A stretch of DNA of 64,000 bases from Dactylorhiza incarnata (lineage: Eukaryota; Streptophyta; Magnoliopsida; Asparagales; Orchidaceae), in contig JAWHQI010000202.1 of NCBI GenBank assembly GCA_033032865.1, positions 2,232,001 to 2,296,000 on the forward strand. Reading direction: 5' to 3'. The position numbers and the translations under genes were made by a program. Position 1 is the first letter of the stretch; every line of letters begins with the position of its first letter. Of this stretch, positions 35,155 to 46,689 are shown in pieces. The notes beneath the pieces are model-generated. The model did not search any database. It was not told the DNA's origin and worked only from the letters and a program-made list of their open reading frames with translations.

Positions 35155-36781
35155 TTAAGAGGGGTTTTCCTCTTCCATGAGAAGTCCTGAGGTGTCACCT
35201 TTGGGTGGAAACACCAAGGGCTCATCCTCTTCTTCAACAGCTTTATCATCATCTTTGTCATTTTCTTGAGCAATGTCCTCTTGATTTATTTTTGCTGCCT
35301 CTTTAGCAATGTTATTAACATCATCTAGGAGTTGTTCAGTGACGAGGGGCTCCCCTTGGGTCAATGCAAGAATTTCTATAGTGAGACTCCCCGTGATTTA
35401 GTACACGCAACTCCCCCTAGATTTGGGCATTCTTTTCTGTAGCATGAACTATACCATCTGGAAGTACTTTGTTGAACACTGTGATCTTATTAGGATCTCC
35501 AGATTCCTGAGCAAGATTATTCTGTTCTGTGACAGGGACTTTTGCCTCTTGAATGATCTCCCCATCCTTAACCTCATTGGAAAGTGAGGTTAAGAATCTT
35601 CTGGTAACTCTGGAGGAAGGAATTACTGCCCTTATTGACTGAATAGATTCTAGTGACCCTTTTAGCTCTTTTTATATCTGGAAATATTTCCTATTTAACT
35701 TTATTTCCTTTGTCTGTAATAGATCAACAAATGTCCCAGTGGCCAGCCCCACTTCCTTAGAGTTTGCCTAGTCCATGTGAAAAGAGTGTATAAGATGGGA
35801 GATAGAGGGTGTATTAGCAGGAGGTGAAGATAGGTTAATTGGAGAGTTTTCTGGAGAAAGAACACTGAGGCCTGTGAGATTATGATTGATAGGGGATTGT
35901 ATTTGAATGTCTTCTGGGATTATGATTGGTTGTGGTTGCTGTTGAGGAGAGGTCCTTGCTGGAGGTTCTATTATGTTGTCTTGTGGAACAATTACATGAT
36001 CTTGAGCTGGTGTTTCAGCTATGTATCTACTATGATTGCATCAATATCTTGAGGAGGTGGAGATGCTTGAGGAGAGGGTGCAGCTTGACCAGGCTTTAGA
36101 ATTTTCCTGGTCCACCTGGAGAAGATCCCTATGTTGATCCTTTTTCTTGGGGTAATTGGCACCCCTTTTGATTAGCAAACCATTGGATAGTGTTGGATCA
36201 TGATTTGGCTCATAATTCTCATGTAGGCATTCTCCTTATGGGCATACTTGTGGCCAACCATCTTCAAGAGGCATCTCTCCCGATTTATCCTCTTGTTCAA
36301 AACCAGGACTCCCATGATTTGCAATTGTTGTTTAGGAATAGCATATTGCGCAGAGATCTTGCATAGCAGGACCTTTCCTAAAATATTAGCCAAGAATCTA
36401 TATTCCTCTAACACATCATTCTTTTTCAGGTTGATTGCCTTCTCTTTACTGAACTTCATGATTTGTAGTATAGTGCTGATCTCTGTTAATGTCAGCTTAT
36501 CTGTCACCGCCTTCTGGTAAATCAAAGGCATGGCTCACCATCTCCTCTGTTACGTTGATATCATTTCCTGAGATTTTTCCGGTGAGGGATCCATCATCTC
36601 CAATATGAATGTTGTCTTTGAGTTCTGTTAATTCGACATCATATATCTTGCACCTTATCGAGATTAACTTTGTCAGTCCTGCAGTTTCAAACAACCCAAG
36701 AATGGCCTTGAAGTAGTCTGATGCAGCATTGAATGTTTCTACATCCACATCAAATCCAGAATTGACTTTTGGAGGTGCCAT
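35155..36781 (-). pseudogene. ORF2 of unit A5
   Basis: Start at 36781. The N-terminal frame runs to 36497 (ends FDLPEGGDR then stop). The core frame 36531-36172 includes LANILGKVLLCKISAQYA and RINRERCLLKMV. The Pro-rich and acidic C-terminal parts (35364-35155) are in other frames. Relative to TRG-B, about 30 codons are missing between FDLP and the DKLT segment, out of frame. I do not know the biochemical role; the core resembles the plant transposon-protein family often found in 3' parts of LTR elements. Confidence 0.75.
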
Positions 36782-37437
36782 TGAATCTTACTGTTAGTAG
36801 CTACAAAAAGAAGAACATGAAAGAGAGAGAGAGAGAGAGGAAAGCAAGAGCAAGAACGCAAGAGAGCTAGAGAGCCAGAAAGCACGAGATCACGAGAGAT
36901 AGAAATCGAAAGCATTGTATTATCTAACGTCTAAGTTGCTTAAAAGAAGACGATTTGTCGCAACTTAGAGTTGTATTCAAAGCAACGTCGGAAAGAAAAA
37001 AATTTAGCGCGCCAAAACATGTCGAAGTAGCTTCTAGAAGCAAAATTCCGCATGCTTGACATGTCAACGTTGCGTCGATTTTTAATCGACGTGACTTAGA
37101 ATTTGTGCAGTAATTATTAAATCGACGGATGCGTCGATATGCATTCGATGTTGTGTTGAACGCTATTCAAATTATCTATTCCTGGCGGCTCTCTAAGCTG
37201 GCGTCGAGTGGAACTCGACGGTGCATCAAATTTTATTCGACTTAACTCTGAATCTACAATTGCATTTTTGTAAGAAGTTTATGTTGTTTTTCCCAGCAAT
37301 TGTCTTTTGAAAATAACATTTATAATATTATATATGTTAATTAGAGTGCATCATCAAGAGTTTGAGAAAAGAAGTCACTCCCTTGATTCTTTGAAGTTCC
37401 ATGTTGAATGATTAGTTTTCCCTTTCCCTCTATTATC
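36782..37437. other. Spacer between gag and ORF2 (unit A5)
   Basis: GA repeat at 36823-36838 and TCGA-core motifs at 36950-37260. Near-identical to 214-869. No gene seen. Confidence 0.6.
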
Positions 37438-39384
37438 TCTGAGGAAGGGATCCTAAATTCTCCTGCACATGTAACTCAAATATTAGAAGGTACCTAGTTA
37501 CCTTGGGCCCTTTGCTTTTACCAATATAAGGTGAAATGAAAGAATAAGTGGGTCTTTCATGATATCCTTTTGAATGGCAGAAAATAGGTCTATTAGACTA
37601 ATATTTATTATTTTGATATTTGAAGTTTGCATAGAATCCATTTTGATATAGTAGATATGTAGAATGTCTACTGATTTTTCTCTTAGTTTTACCTTTTTGA
37701 TTAAAATTCATTAGTTTCTCTGAATTGTTTTTCTATAGAGTTCTCTTCTCACTATTAGGATTTACTTTGTTAAATATAGTGAGTTTTTCAGTGTGATTAT
37801 TGTCTAGTGCTTTAATTACTGTTCTGGTCTCAGCTATTTGAAAGTCACTAGGTCTAACAAATGTAACTGGATTTTTCTAGGCAGGTCTGCTAGGGACTTC
37901 TATGCTGGTGGATGGATCTGCTCCTAAGCCAAGGTGCTTAAATTCATAGAGAGATTTTGTGTAATATCCATGAGATTTTGACTACTCCCATTGAGTGAGT
38001 CTTCAAAGGCTTTTGCCTTTGTAAGCTCTTCTTTTAGGTTTTAGTTTTCATTGGTTAGATTAGTTATTACTATTTCCTTTTTATAAATTTGATTTCTCAA
38101 ATATTAATATACAGAATACAAATCATTTTTCTTAAATTCTTTTAATTCTTCCCTAAATGTTTCTATTTCTTTTTGAACCTTAAGATAATCATTACAAAAT
38201 TCCTTAAAACAACTCTTAAATTCTTCAGTATTAAATTCTTCTAAAGTAAAATCAAAGTCATCAAGGAGAGATACCTGATCTTCTTCAATTGAATCTTATA
38301 AAGCCATTAGGCAGGGTTCTTCAGTCTTTATTTCTTCCTCCCTATCGGAGGAAGTGTTGGAGCTTGATTTAGTATCACTCCAAGTTTCAACAACAAAGCC
38401 TCTTCCTTTCTTCTTATATTTTCTTCTGAACATCTGCTTTTGGAGATCCCTTTTATGAAGCTTGTCCTTCTGAAGATATCGGCACTCAGGTGCAATGTGT
38501 CCAGATTTCCTAGAAGAGTAGCAGGTTATCTAATTCTTTGGAGTCTTGTCCAATCTGGGTTTGTTTGAGCTCCTATCCTTCTTTCTGGAGTCTTCTGTCT
38601 TTACCCATTTTCTGAATTTTCTAGCTAAGAGATTGAACATCTCTCCTTTAGAAGTGGAAGGCTCCCCTTCAGCAACCTTCAGAGCAATGGTCCTTTCTTT
38701 AGGGGTTGAGACCTTTTCTTTGGCTTCAGTCTTAGTCATGCTCTTCAATAGGACACAGAGGACTTGAGCTTTCTTAGTAGAGCATCAGTAGAAATTTCTC
38801 TATGACACCCTTACTCTCTAATAGCCCAGATCCTTGTGTCCTATATGCTTGGGAAGCATATGATGAGCTTGTCATTTATCTCTATTTGAGATATCTCCTT
38901 GTCCAGTCCTCTCAGCTCATTTATAATGATATTGAATCTCTGATGCATCTCATCCACACTTTCTTCAAACTTCTTTTGGAATTTCTCATAATGTGATATG
39001 AGAAGGATCCTTCTGTCCGTTCTTTCATCAGAACTTCCCTAAACCAATCTGGAATGGGATCCCCAGATTTCTTTTTGGTGAGTTCCAGTCAACCACCTTT
39101 TGGAAAATGTCATCAGACATTGTAGAGACCAGAATGTTCATGGCCTTGAGATCACATGCCTTCAGCTTCTTTTCAGCATCTGTCCATTCAGATCTAGGGA
39201 CAGGTTCCTATGTGATAGTTCCACTGATAGTTCTCCTGACTAGTGCTGGAGGACCTGAGATAATGACATCAAAAATGTCTTCATCAATAGAGCTTATATA
39301 TAACTTTATTCTGGCTTTCCAAAGTGTAAACTTATTCAGTTTATACACTGGTGGTCTGATGGATGCATATTCCTTAGAACACAT
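37438..39384 (-). pseudogene. Copia-type gag (unit A5)
   Basis: Start at 39384; the product begins with SKEYASIRPPVYKLNKFTLW after the initiator region, a normal copia gag opening in which the LW is conserved. It then has FDVIISGPPALVRR, an in-frame TAG at 39210-39208, the MNILVSTMSDDIFQKVVD motif, a stop before the knuckle (38530), CYSSRKSGHIAPEC, a basic region, an acidic coiled coil and the decayed second knuckle at 37711-37438 with one extra TAG replacing Trp. It would package RNA in a particle if intact. Confidence 0.8.
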
Positions 39385-39481
39385 TTTGTGAAAATAATAT
39401 TAAAATATAAAATTTAGAGGTGAGAGGATCTTTTGATCAAGGTGTTAACCTTTTTATGATCAACCTCGCTCTGATATCAAT

Positions 39482-41091
39482 TGAATGTGCATAGTGTTAC
39501 CTCTGAGTACTCTCTAGAGGGGGGGGGGGGGGGGGGGGGGTGAATAGAGTTTTAAAACTTTTCTATAGTCTTATGCAAACACAATAAAAATACTTCTAAT
39601 TCTTGTGCATTCAGCTGTTCAATCCAGAATAAAGTACTCACAGAAATGGAGAAATAATAAAATGGACAGCACAGAAATTCACAGCACAAAGACAAGGGCT
39701 AAAGTGGTTCCCCAAAACTTATGGGTACATCCACTCTTCTACCACCTTGATAGGAATACACTAATTTGTGCCTAAGTCTTTTGATAAGGAGACTCTTAAA
39801 ACCATTGAGTCTTTTGGTAAGGAGACTCTTAGAACCAACAACTGAGACTTTTAGTATGGAGACTCTTAGAACCAAGGATTGAGTCTTTTGATAAGGAGAC
39901 TCTTAGAACCAATCTAGATATTTCGATAAGGAGATCTTGAACCGCTTAATCCTTTGGAGAGGGATTCTTAAAACACTTTACTCAACTTACAATAAGAAGG
40001 AAAGAATAAGAAAGAAGAAAAAAAATTAGTCTTCTGATTTGAATCCTCTTTCATCAGATTTCTCTGAGGATTCTTGGCACTGTGGACTGGATCTTGTAGA
40101 AGATTAATCCTTTGTAGGAAAAGGATTGTTAAGCTTTGTCCAATCTTTCACTTGGTTGCAGCAGGGAGAAGAAGAAGTGATGCTGAACATAGAAGTATCT
40201 TTATGTATTTTGTATGAGAGAGAACTTGAGGAAGAAGAAGTCATAATATAATGGTTTAATTGTTTATTATCTCTCTTCCTACGTATATTCTCTGTCGAAT
40301 AACATTTGAATTTGTTTCCTCTTCTATTGTGTCCCTGTTAGGAATGTTCATAGGATAATACCATTCTCTTTCCATTTATGTTGACAGCCCGTCAATTATC
40401 TTTTTGAATAACATTCGAGAATGTCTTCACTGTCTCTCTGGAGTCCTTCTTTCCATTCTTGGCAATAAACGAACAGTTAGAATTAAAATCACTTCCTTGA
40501 ATACCTTCTAGAAGAGCATCAGAAAAGAATACAGAAAGTATTCTATTTCTATGCCTGTATTTGACATAGCGTCGAATACATTTGCCTTCTAGTCGGCGCA
40601 CCTCTGAGTTCTAATAGAAGCTGGTTCGAATTCCTCTTCAGCTTTGAACTAAACTTTGATATCGATGTTGCGTCGAATTCTTATCGACGTATCCATCGAG
40701 TTGAAGACTTGGACTTTGAACTTCATCTTCTGTGTCGACTTTAAGTCGAAGTTGCGTTGACTTCTAATACTGCTACAAAGGACTCTGTCTTCTATGTCGA
40801 GTACATCTCGATGTAGCGTCAACTTGGACTTTAGTCTGAGTTAATGTTACTTCTATTCGAAGTTACTTCGACTCATAGTCGAAGCTGCGTTGACTTCTAT
40901 TCGACGCTGGTTTAACTCAACTAAATTTTTGACTCTTTTTGGATGGTCTTCGACACTCTAATTAGAGTGTGACATCCTAAGACATCTAATGACCAAATTA
41001 CCCTCTCTATATAACATGTGTAATATATCCTAGAAAATGAAATCACTTGTATATAATTTGTAAGATAAATTAAAGGGGGTTTTTAACAATA
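39482..41091 (-). mobile_element. TRG-A LTR-3 (1610 bp)
   Basis: Shared by A5 and A6. Ends GCACATTCA and has the longest G run in the family (39519-39540). Hairpin-arm repeats at 39770-39930; CGTCGA motifs at 40570-40910. Closest to LTR-1, as expected for the duplicated segment. Confidence 0.9.
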
Positions 41092-41325
41092 ATCTCCCCA
41101 TATTTATCTTAACAAATTTTACAAATTGTTTAAGTGATTTCAATCATACTTAGACATAAAATTGAATACAGACAAATGTACAAAGAACAATAATGACATA
41201 ATTGAATAGAAGCACAGACCAAATAATAAACTTCCAAGTAATCAGATTGTTTTCAATAAATGTATCCACCTGGTAATATAATAGAAATTTTTCATTTTCA
41301 CGGAGTACATGTAGTGTTCTATTCT

Positions 41326-42974
41326 TTAGGAGGGGTTTTCCTCTTCCATGAGAAGTCCTGAGGTGTCACCTTTGGGTGGAAACACCAAGGGCTCATCCTC
41401 TTCTTCAAAATCTTTATCATCCGCTTTGTCATTTTCTTGAGCAATGTCCTTTAGATTTAATTTTGCTTCCTCTTTAGCAATGTTATTAACATCATCTAGG
41501 AGTTGTTCAGTGACGAGTGGCTCCCCTTGGGTCAATGCAAGAAATTCACCAGTGAGAACTGCTTCCTGAGCCATTGTAAGAAGCTCCCCGTGATTTAGTA
41601 CATGCAACTCCCCCTAGATTTGGGCATTCTTTTCCGGTGCATGAACTATACCATCTGGAAGTACTTTGTTAACACTGTGATCTTATTAGGATCTCCAGAT
41701 TCCTGAGCAAGATTATTCTCTTCTATGACAGGGACTTTCGCCTCTTGAATGATCTTCCCCTCCTTAACCTTATAGGCAAGTGAGGTTAAGAATCTTCTGG
41801 TAACTCTGGAGGAAGAAATTACTGCCCTTATTGACTGAATAGATTCTAGTGACCCTTTTAGCTCTTTCTATATCTGGGAATATTTCATATTAAACTTTAT
41901 TGCCTGTGTCAGTAATTGATCAACAAATGTCCCAGTGGCCAGCCCCACTGCCTTAGAGATTGTCTGGTCCATGTGAAAAGAGTGTATAAGATGGGAGGTA
42001 GAGGGTGTATTGGCAGGAGGTGAAGATAGGTTAATTGGAGAGTTTTCTGGAGACAGAAAACTGAGGCCTGTGAGTATGATTGATAGGGGATTGTATTTGA
42101 ATGTCTTCTGGGATTATGATTGGTTGTGGTTGCTGTTGAGGAGAGGTCCTTGCTGGAGGTTCTATTATGTTGTCTTGTGGAACTATTACATGATCTTGAG
42201 CTGGTGGTTCAGCTATGTATCTGCTATGATTGCATCAATATCTTGAGGTGGTGGAGATGCTGGAGGAGAGGGTGCAGCTTGACCAGGCTTTAGAATTTGC
42301 CTGGTCCACCTGGAGAAGATCCCTATGTTGATCCTTTTTAATGGAGTAATTGGCACCCCTTTTGATTTACAGACCATTGGATAGTGTTGGATCATGATTT
42401 GGCTCATAATTCTCATGTAGGCATTCTCCTTATGGGCATACTTGTGGCCAATCATCTTCAAGAGGCATCTCTCCCGATTTATCCTCTTGTTCAGAACCAG
42501 GACTCCCATGATTTGCAATTGCTGTTTAGGAATAGCATATTGCGCAGAGATCTTGCATAGCAGGACTTTTCCTAAAATATTACCCAAGAATCTGTATTCC
42601 TCTAACACATCATTCTTTTTCAGGTTGATTGCCTTCTCTTTACTGAACTTCATGATTTGTAGTATAGTGCTGATCTCTGTTACTATCAGCTTATCAGTCA
42701 CCGCCTTCTGGTAAATCAAAGGTGTGGCTCACCATCTCCTCTGTTATGTTATATCATTTCCTGAGATTCTTCCGTTGAGGGATCCATCATCTCCAATATG
42801 AATGTTGTCCTTGAGTTCTATTAATTCGACATCATATATCTTGCACCTTATCGAGATTAACTTTGTCAGTCCTGCAGTTTCAAACAACCCAAGAATGGCC
42901 ATGAAGTAGTCTGATGCAGCATTGAATGATTCTACATCCACATCAAATCCAGAATTGACTTTTGGAGGTGCCAT
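41326..42974 (-). pseudogene. ORF2 of unit A6
   Basis: Start at 42974. The frame stops at 42744 from the same one-base loss as in unit A2; the core 42719-42213 (168 codons) reaches SPPASPPPQDIDAI; the acidic C-terminal coiled coil is at 41607-41326 (MHVLNHGELLTMAQ to EEENPS). The uninterrupted Pro/Gln region at 41960-42200 shows what Solo-D interrupted in A2. Counterpart of 5647-8514 in the duplicated segment. Confidence 0.78.
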
Positions 42975-43630
42975 TGAATCTTACTGTTAGTACCTACAAA
43001 AAGAAGAACATGAAAGAGAGAGAGAGAGAGGAAAGCAAGAGTAAGAACACAAGAGAGCTAGAGAGCCAGAAAGCACGAGATCAAGAGAGATAGAATTCGA
43101 AAGCGTAATATTATCTAACGTCTAAGTGGCTTAAAAGAAGACGATTCGTCGTAACTTAGAGTTGTATTCAAAGCAACGTCGGAAAGAAAAAAATTCCGCG
43201 CGCCAAAACATGTCGAAGTAGCTTCTAGAAGCAAAATTCCGCATGCTTGACATGTCAACGTTGCGTCGATTTTTAATCGACGTGACTTAGAATTTGTGCA
43301 GTAATTATTAAATCGACGGATGCGTCGATATGCATTCGATGTTGTGTTGAACGCTATTCAAATTATCTATTCCTGGCGGCTCTCTAAGCTGGCGTCGAGT
43401 AGAACTCGATGGTGCATCAAATTTTATTCGACTTAACTCTGAATCTACAATTGCATTTTTGTAAGAAGTTTATGTTGTTTTTCCCAGCAATTGTCTTTTG
43501 AAAATAACATTTATAATATTATATATGTTAATTAGAGTGCATCATCAAGAGTTTGAGAAAAGAAGTCACTCCCTTGATTCTTTGAAGTTCCATGTTGAAT
43601 GATTAGTTTTCCCTTTCCCTCTATTATCTC
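42975..43630. other. Spacer between gag and ORF2 (unit A6)
   Basis: GA repeat (43013-43030) and TCGA-core motifs at 43140-43440. No gene seen. Confidence 0.6.
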
Positions 43631-44907
43631 TGAGGAAGGGATCCTAAATTCTCCTGCACATGTAACTCAAATATTAGAAGGTACCTAGTTACCTTGGGCC
43701 CTTTGCTTTTACCAATATAAGGTGAAATGAAAGAATAAGTGGGTCTTTCATGATATCCTTTTGAATGGCAGAAAATAGGTCTATTAGACTAATATTTATT
43801 ATTTTGATATTTGAAGTTTGCATAGAATCCATTTTGATATAGTAGATATGTAGAATGTCTAATGATTTTTCTCTTAGTTTTACCTTTTTGATTGAAATTC
43901 ATTAGTTTCTCTGAATTGTTTTTCTATAGAGTTCTCTTATCACTATTAGGATTTACTATGTTAAATATAGTGAGTTTTTCAGTGTGATTGTTGTCTAGTG
44001 CTTTAATTACTGTTCTGGTCTCAGTTATTTGAAATTCACTAGGTCTAAGAAATGTAACTAGATTTTTCTAGGCAGGGCTGCTAGGGACTTCTATGCTGGT
44101 GGATGGATCTGCTCCTAAGCCAAGGTGCTTAAATCTCATAGAGAGATTTTGTGTAATATCCTTGAGATTTTGACTCCTCCCATTGAGTGAGTCTTCAAAG
44201 GCTTTTGCCTTTGTAAGCTCTTCTTTTAGGTTTGAGTTTTCATTGGTTAGATTAGTTATTACTGTTTCCTTTTTACAAATTTGATTTCTCAAATATTAAT
44301 TTACAGAATACAAATCATTTTTCTTAAAGTCTTCTAATTCTTCCCTAAATGTTTCTATTTCTTTTTGAACCTTAAGATAATCATTACAAAATTCCTTAAA
44401 ACAACTCTTAAATTCTTCTGTATTATATTCTTCTAGGGTAAAATCACAGTCATCATGGAGAGATACCCGATCTTCTTCAGTTGAATCTTCTAAAGCCATT
44501 AGGTATGGTTCATCAGTCTTTGTTTCTTCCTCACTATCTGAGGAGCTATTGGACCTTGATTCAATATCACTCCAAGTTTCAGCTACAAAGCCTCTTCCTT
44601 TCTTCTTATCTTTTCTTCTAAACTTCTGCTTTTGGTGATCCCTTTTATTAAGCATGTCCTTCTAAAGATCTGGACACTCAGGTGCAATATATCCAGATTT
44701 CCTAGAAGAGTAGAAGGTTATCTCCTTGTTTGGAGTCTTGTCCAATCTGGGTTTGTTTAAGCTCTTATCCTTCTTTCTGGAGTCTTCTGTCTTGACCCAT
44801 TTTCTGAATCTTCTAGCTAAGAGATTGAACATCTCTCCTTCAAAAATGGAAGACTCTCCTTCAGCAGATTTCATAGCGATGGTCCTTTCTTTCAGGGTTG
44901 AGACTTT
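43631..44907 (-). pseudogene. Copia-type gag, C-terminal part (unit A6)
   Basis: Contains the knuckle region at 44874-44662, here more decayed (TFYSSRKSGYIAPEC: two Cys and the His lost), a basic and acidic region 44655-44296 (GRGFVAETWSDIESRSNSSSD, then LEDFKKNDLYSVN), a coiled coil 44292-44068 (LKEELTKAKAFEDSL) ending ADPSTSIEVPSSPA, and a decayed second knuckle (43631-43900). Split from its N-terminal half (50136-50804) by TRG-S. Confidence 0.8.
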
Positions 44908-45700
44908 TGTTGGGAATCCTGCTCACATGATTCCTGATTTGAAGAAGTCAACAAGTCAAGAATACTTCACTTTGTATTTAATTTTCCACTTAGTTCATAC
45001 TTGCAGGAATCGACAATAAGTCATGTACCTTAGTTACTTAACTAAGTACTATATCGTCGAGAAGCATAGGAGATATCATCGACAATGCGTGCTTATCATC
45101 GTAATGACGGGCAGAGCAGCAGCTGCTGAGAAGCAAAGTATTCGTCGACCGCTGAAACATGGCGTGATCGTCGAATGAAGAATGTCAATCGTCGAACGAA
45201 GGATGGAAAGTTTGTCGATCGCAGAATGTTGTTCGTCAAATACAGAGAAGACACAAGACATCGTCATGAAGAAGGCATGTCGTCGAGTAAACAACATGAT
45301 TACGACGACATATTGCAAGAAAGAGGATCTCAACGATACAATCAGAGAGAGCTTATCGTCATATGTGCAGAATCGCTAGGATATCTTGTATCGTCGAGAT
45401 AACACCATCAGTAGCAGAAGTAAGAAGACTTGAAAGTCTACTAAAGCTCAAGTCATCAACAAAGTCCTGTCGTCGAGATATTATCCATATCTCAAAGATG
45501 CTGCCTGTATCAGCATGAAGATGGATATATCGTCGAGACAGAATTCAAACGTCGCAGCGCGCTGTCAGCATTTAATACCGCCGCCTGATTGTCCAATCAA
45601 TGCGTTCACCTAAGGAATAGAGCTATGAGCGCGTGCTCTTTTGAATTGGGCGTCTGACAGAAAAGGACAATGATTGGGACCGTTGAGCAGTGTTCTCTGT

Positions 45701-45710
45701 TCTATAAAAA
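45701..45710 (+). promoter_or_regulatory. TATA box of TRG-S 5' LTR
   Basis: TCTATAAAAA followed by CGAACGAAGGG. It is the only strong TATA box in the LTR and is downstream of the CGTCGA cluster, as expected for a U3 promoter. The copy in the 3' LTR is at 49203-49212. Confidence 0.7.
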
Positions 45711-46039
45711 CGAACGAAGGGTGCCCTAGGAACTCTCTCGAACACTAGAGCAAAAAAGTATCCCGCCGCTACACTTGAACAATCTTTCTCGGGGGAGAAG
45801 AAGAAGAAAAAGTAGAGAGCAACACTCAAGTGCTCTCTGAAGAATCAGTCATCTTCATCGACTGAAAGGTAGCCGATCAACACCAGGCAAAGGAAGTGAA
45901 GGTTGAAGAAGATCCAGTGCTGAAACTCCGAATCAAGATGCATCTTCTTCAACCTAAAGAAGCCGATCTCCATCACGCTAAGTTGCCGATCAACATCAGG
46001 CAGAAGAGACAGTTTACTTTACTATATTTTCTCGTAAGG

Positions 46040-46380
46040 CTTGCGAGCCAATTTGTCTAGCTTGAGGGCTGGAGAGCTGTGAGGCTTGGGGGCCAGGGCA
46101 GTGGACTTGAGGGTCTGACTTTGTCTAGCTTGAGGGCTGGAGAGTTGTGAGGCTTGAGGGCCAGGGCAGTGCGCTTGCGTGTGCAATCAATCAAGCTTGC
46201 GGGCTCGGGGGCAGTAGCGGCTTGCGGGCCTAGGCTGTTGGGAATTGCGGGTCTGTGTTGTGTAGGGCTGAGGGCCTGAGTGTCGAGCTTGTGGGCTCGG
46301 GGGCAGTAGGGGCTTGCGGGCCTATGCTGCTGGGACTTGGGGGTCCGTGGTGCAAGGCTTGAGGGCCTGAAGTTTTTGAC
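46040..46380. repeat. GC-rich tandem repeats in TRG-S 5' LTR
   Basis: Imperfect units such as GAGGCTTGAGGGCCAGGGCA and GGGCTTGCGGGCCTA repeated several times; the counterpart in the 3' LTR is 49540-49910. Long open frames across it (46401-46057 and 49921-49559 on the minus strand) reflect composition and repetition, not a gene. Confidence 0.8.
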
Positions 46381-46615
46381 GGCATTTTCCGAGCCTAGCA
46401 CACTGCTGGGTAGGCGGAGAGGGAAAGAGGACTACTCAAGACACCCGGTCTTAAGGAACCTCTATAGATCGTTGCGTGCTTTCTGTGGTTTGCTCTTTAT
46501 TTCTTAGATCTATTAACCAAAAAGTAAGAAAAACCTAAAGGGGATAATATAAGAAGAAAATCCTATTCACCCCCCCCCCCCTCTAGGTGATAAAGTCGAC
46601 ACCCCATAAACAACA

Positions 46616-46632
46616 AGTGGTATCAGATGTAG
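46616..46632 (+). promoter_or_regulatory. TRG-S primer binding site
   Basis: AGTGGTATCAGATGTAGG begins at 46616, right after the LTR end. Core TGGTATCAGA matches the initiator-Met tRNA 3' end. Confidence 0.85.
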
Positions 46633-46689
46633 GTTGTTCAAATAAAGCTTAACATCTTGAACAGATCTACCAGTGGGTGTCCATTTCTC

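Larger units (their letters stand above)
33320..41091 (-). mobile_element. TRG-A reference element (LTR-2, unit A5, LTR-3; 7772 bp)
   Basis: The clearest single TRG-A: 5' LTR 39482-41091, primer site 39469-39481, gag, spacer, ORF2, polypurine tract at 34921-34930, 3' LTR 33320-34920. No target duplication can be scored because each LTR is also the LTR of the next unit, giving LTR-internal-LTR-internal-LTR. LTR plus internal is about 6160 bp, which is the array period. Confidence 0.88.
44908..46615 (+). mobile_element. TRG-S 5' LTR (1708 bp)
   Basis: TGTTGGGAATCC to AAACAACA. U3 carries many ATCGTCGA-type motifs (45055-45550), then a TATA box, then a GC-rich repeat region (46040-46380), then a C run before CTCTAGG (46570-46586) near the end. 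Confidence 0.92.

Noticed and set aside
46057..46401. 114-codon Pro/Ser-rich minus-strand frame in the TRG-S LTR (also 49559-49921)
   Set aside because: Produced by the GC-rich tandem repeats in the LTR; not kept identical between the two LTRs.
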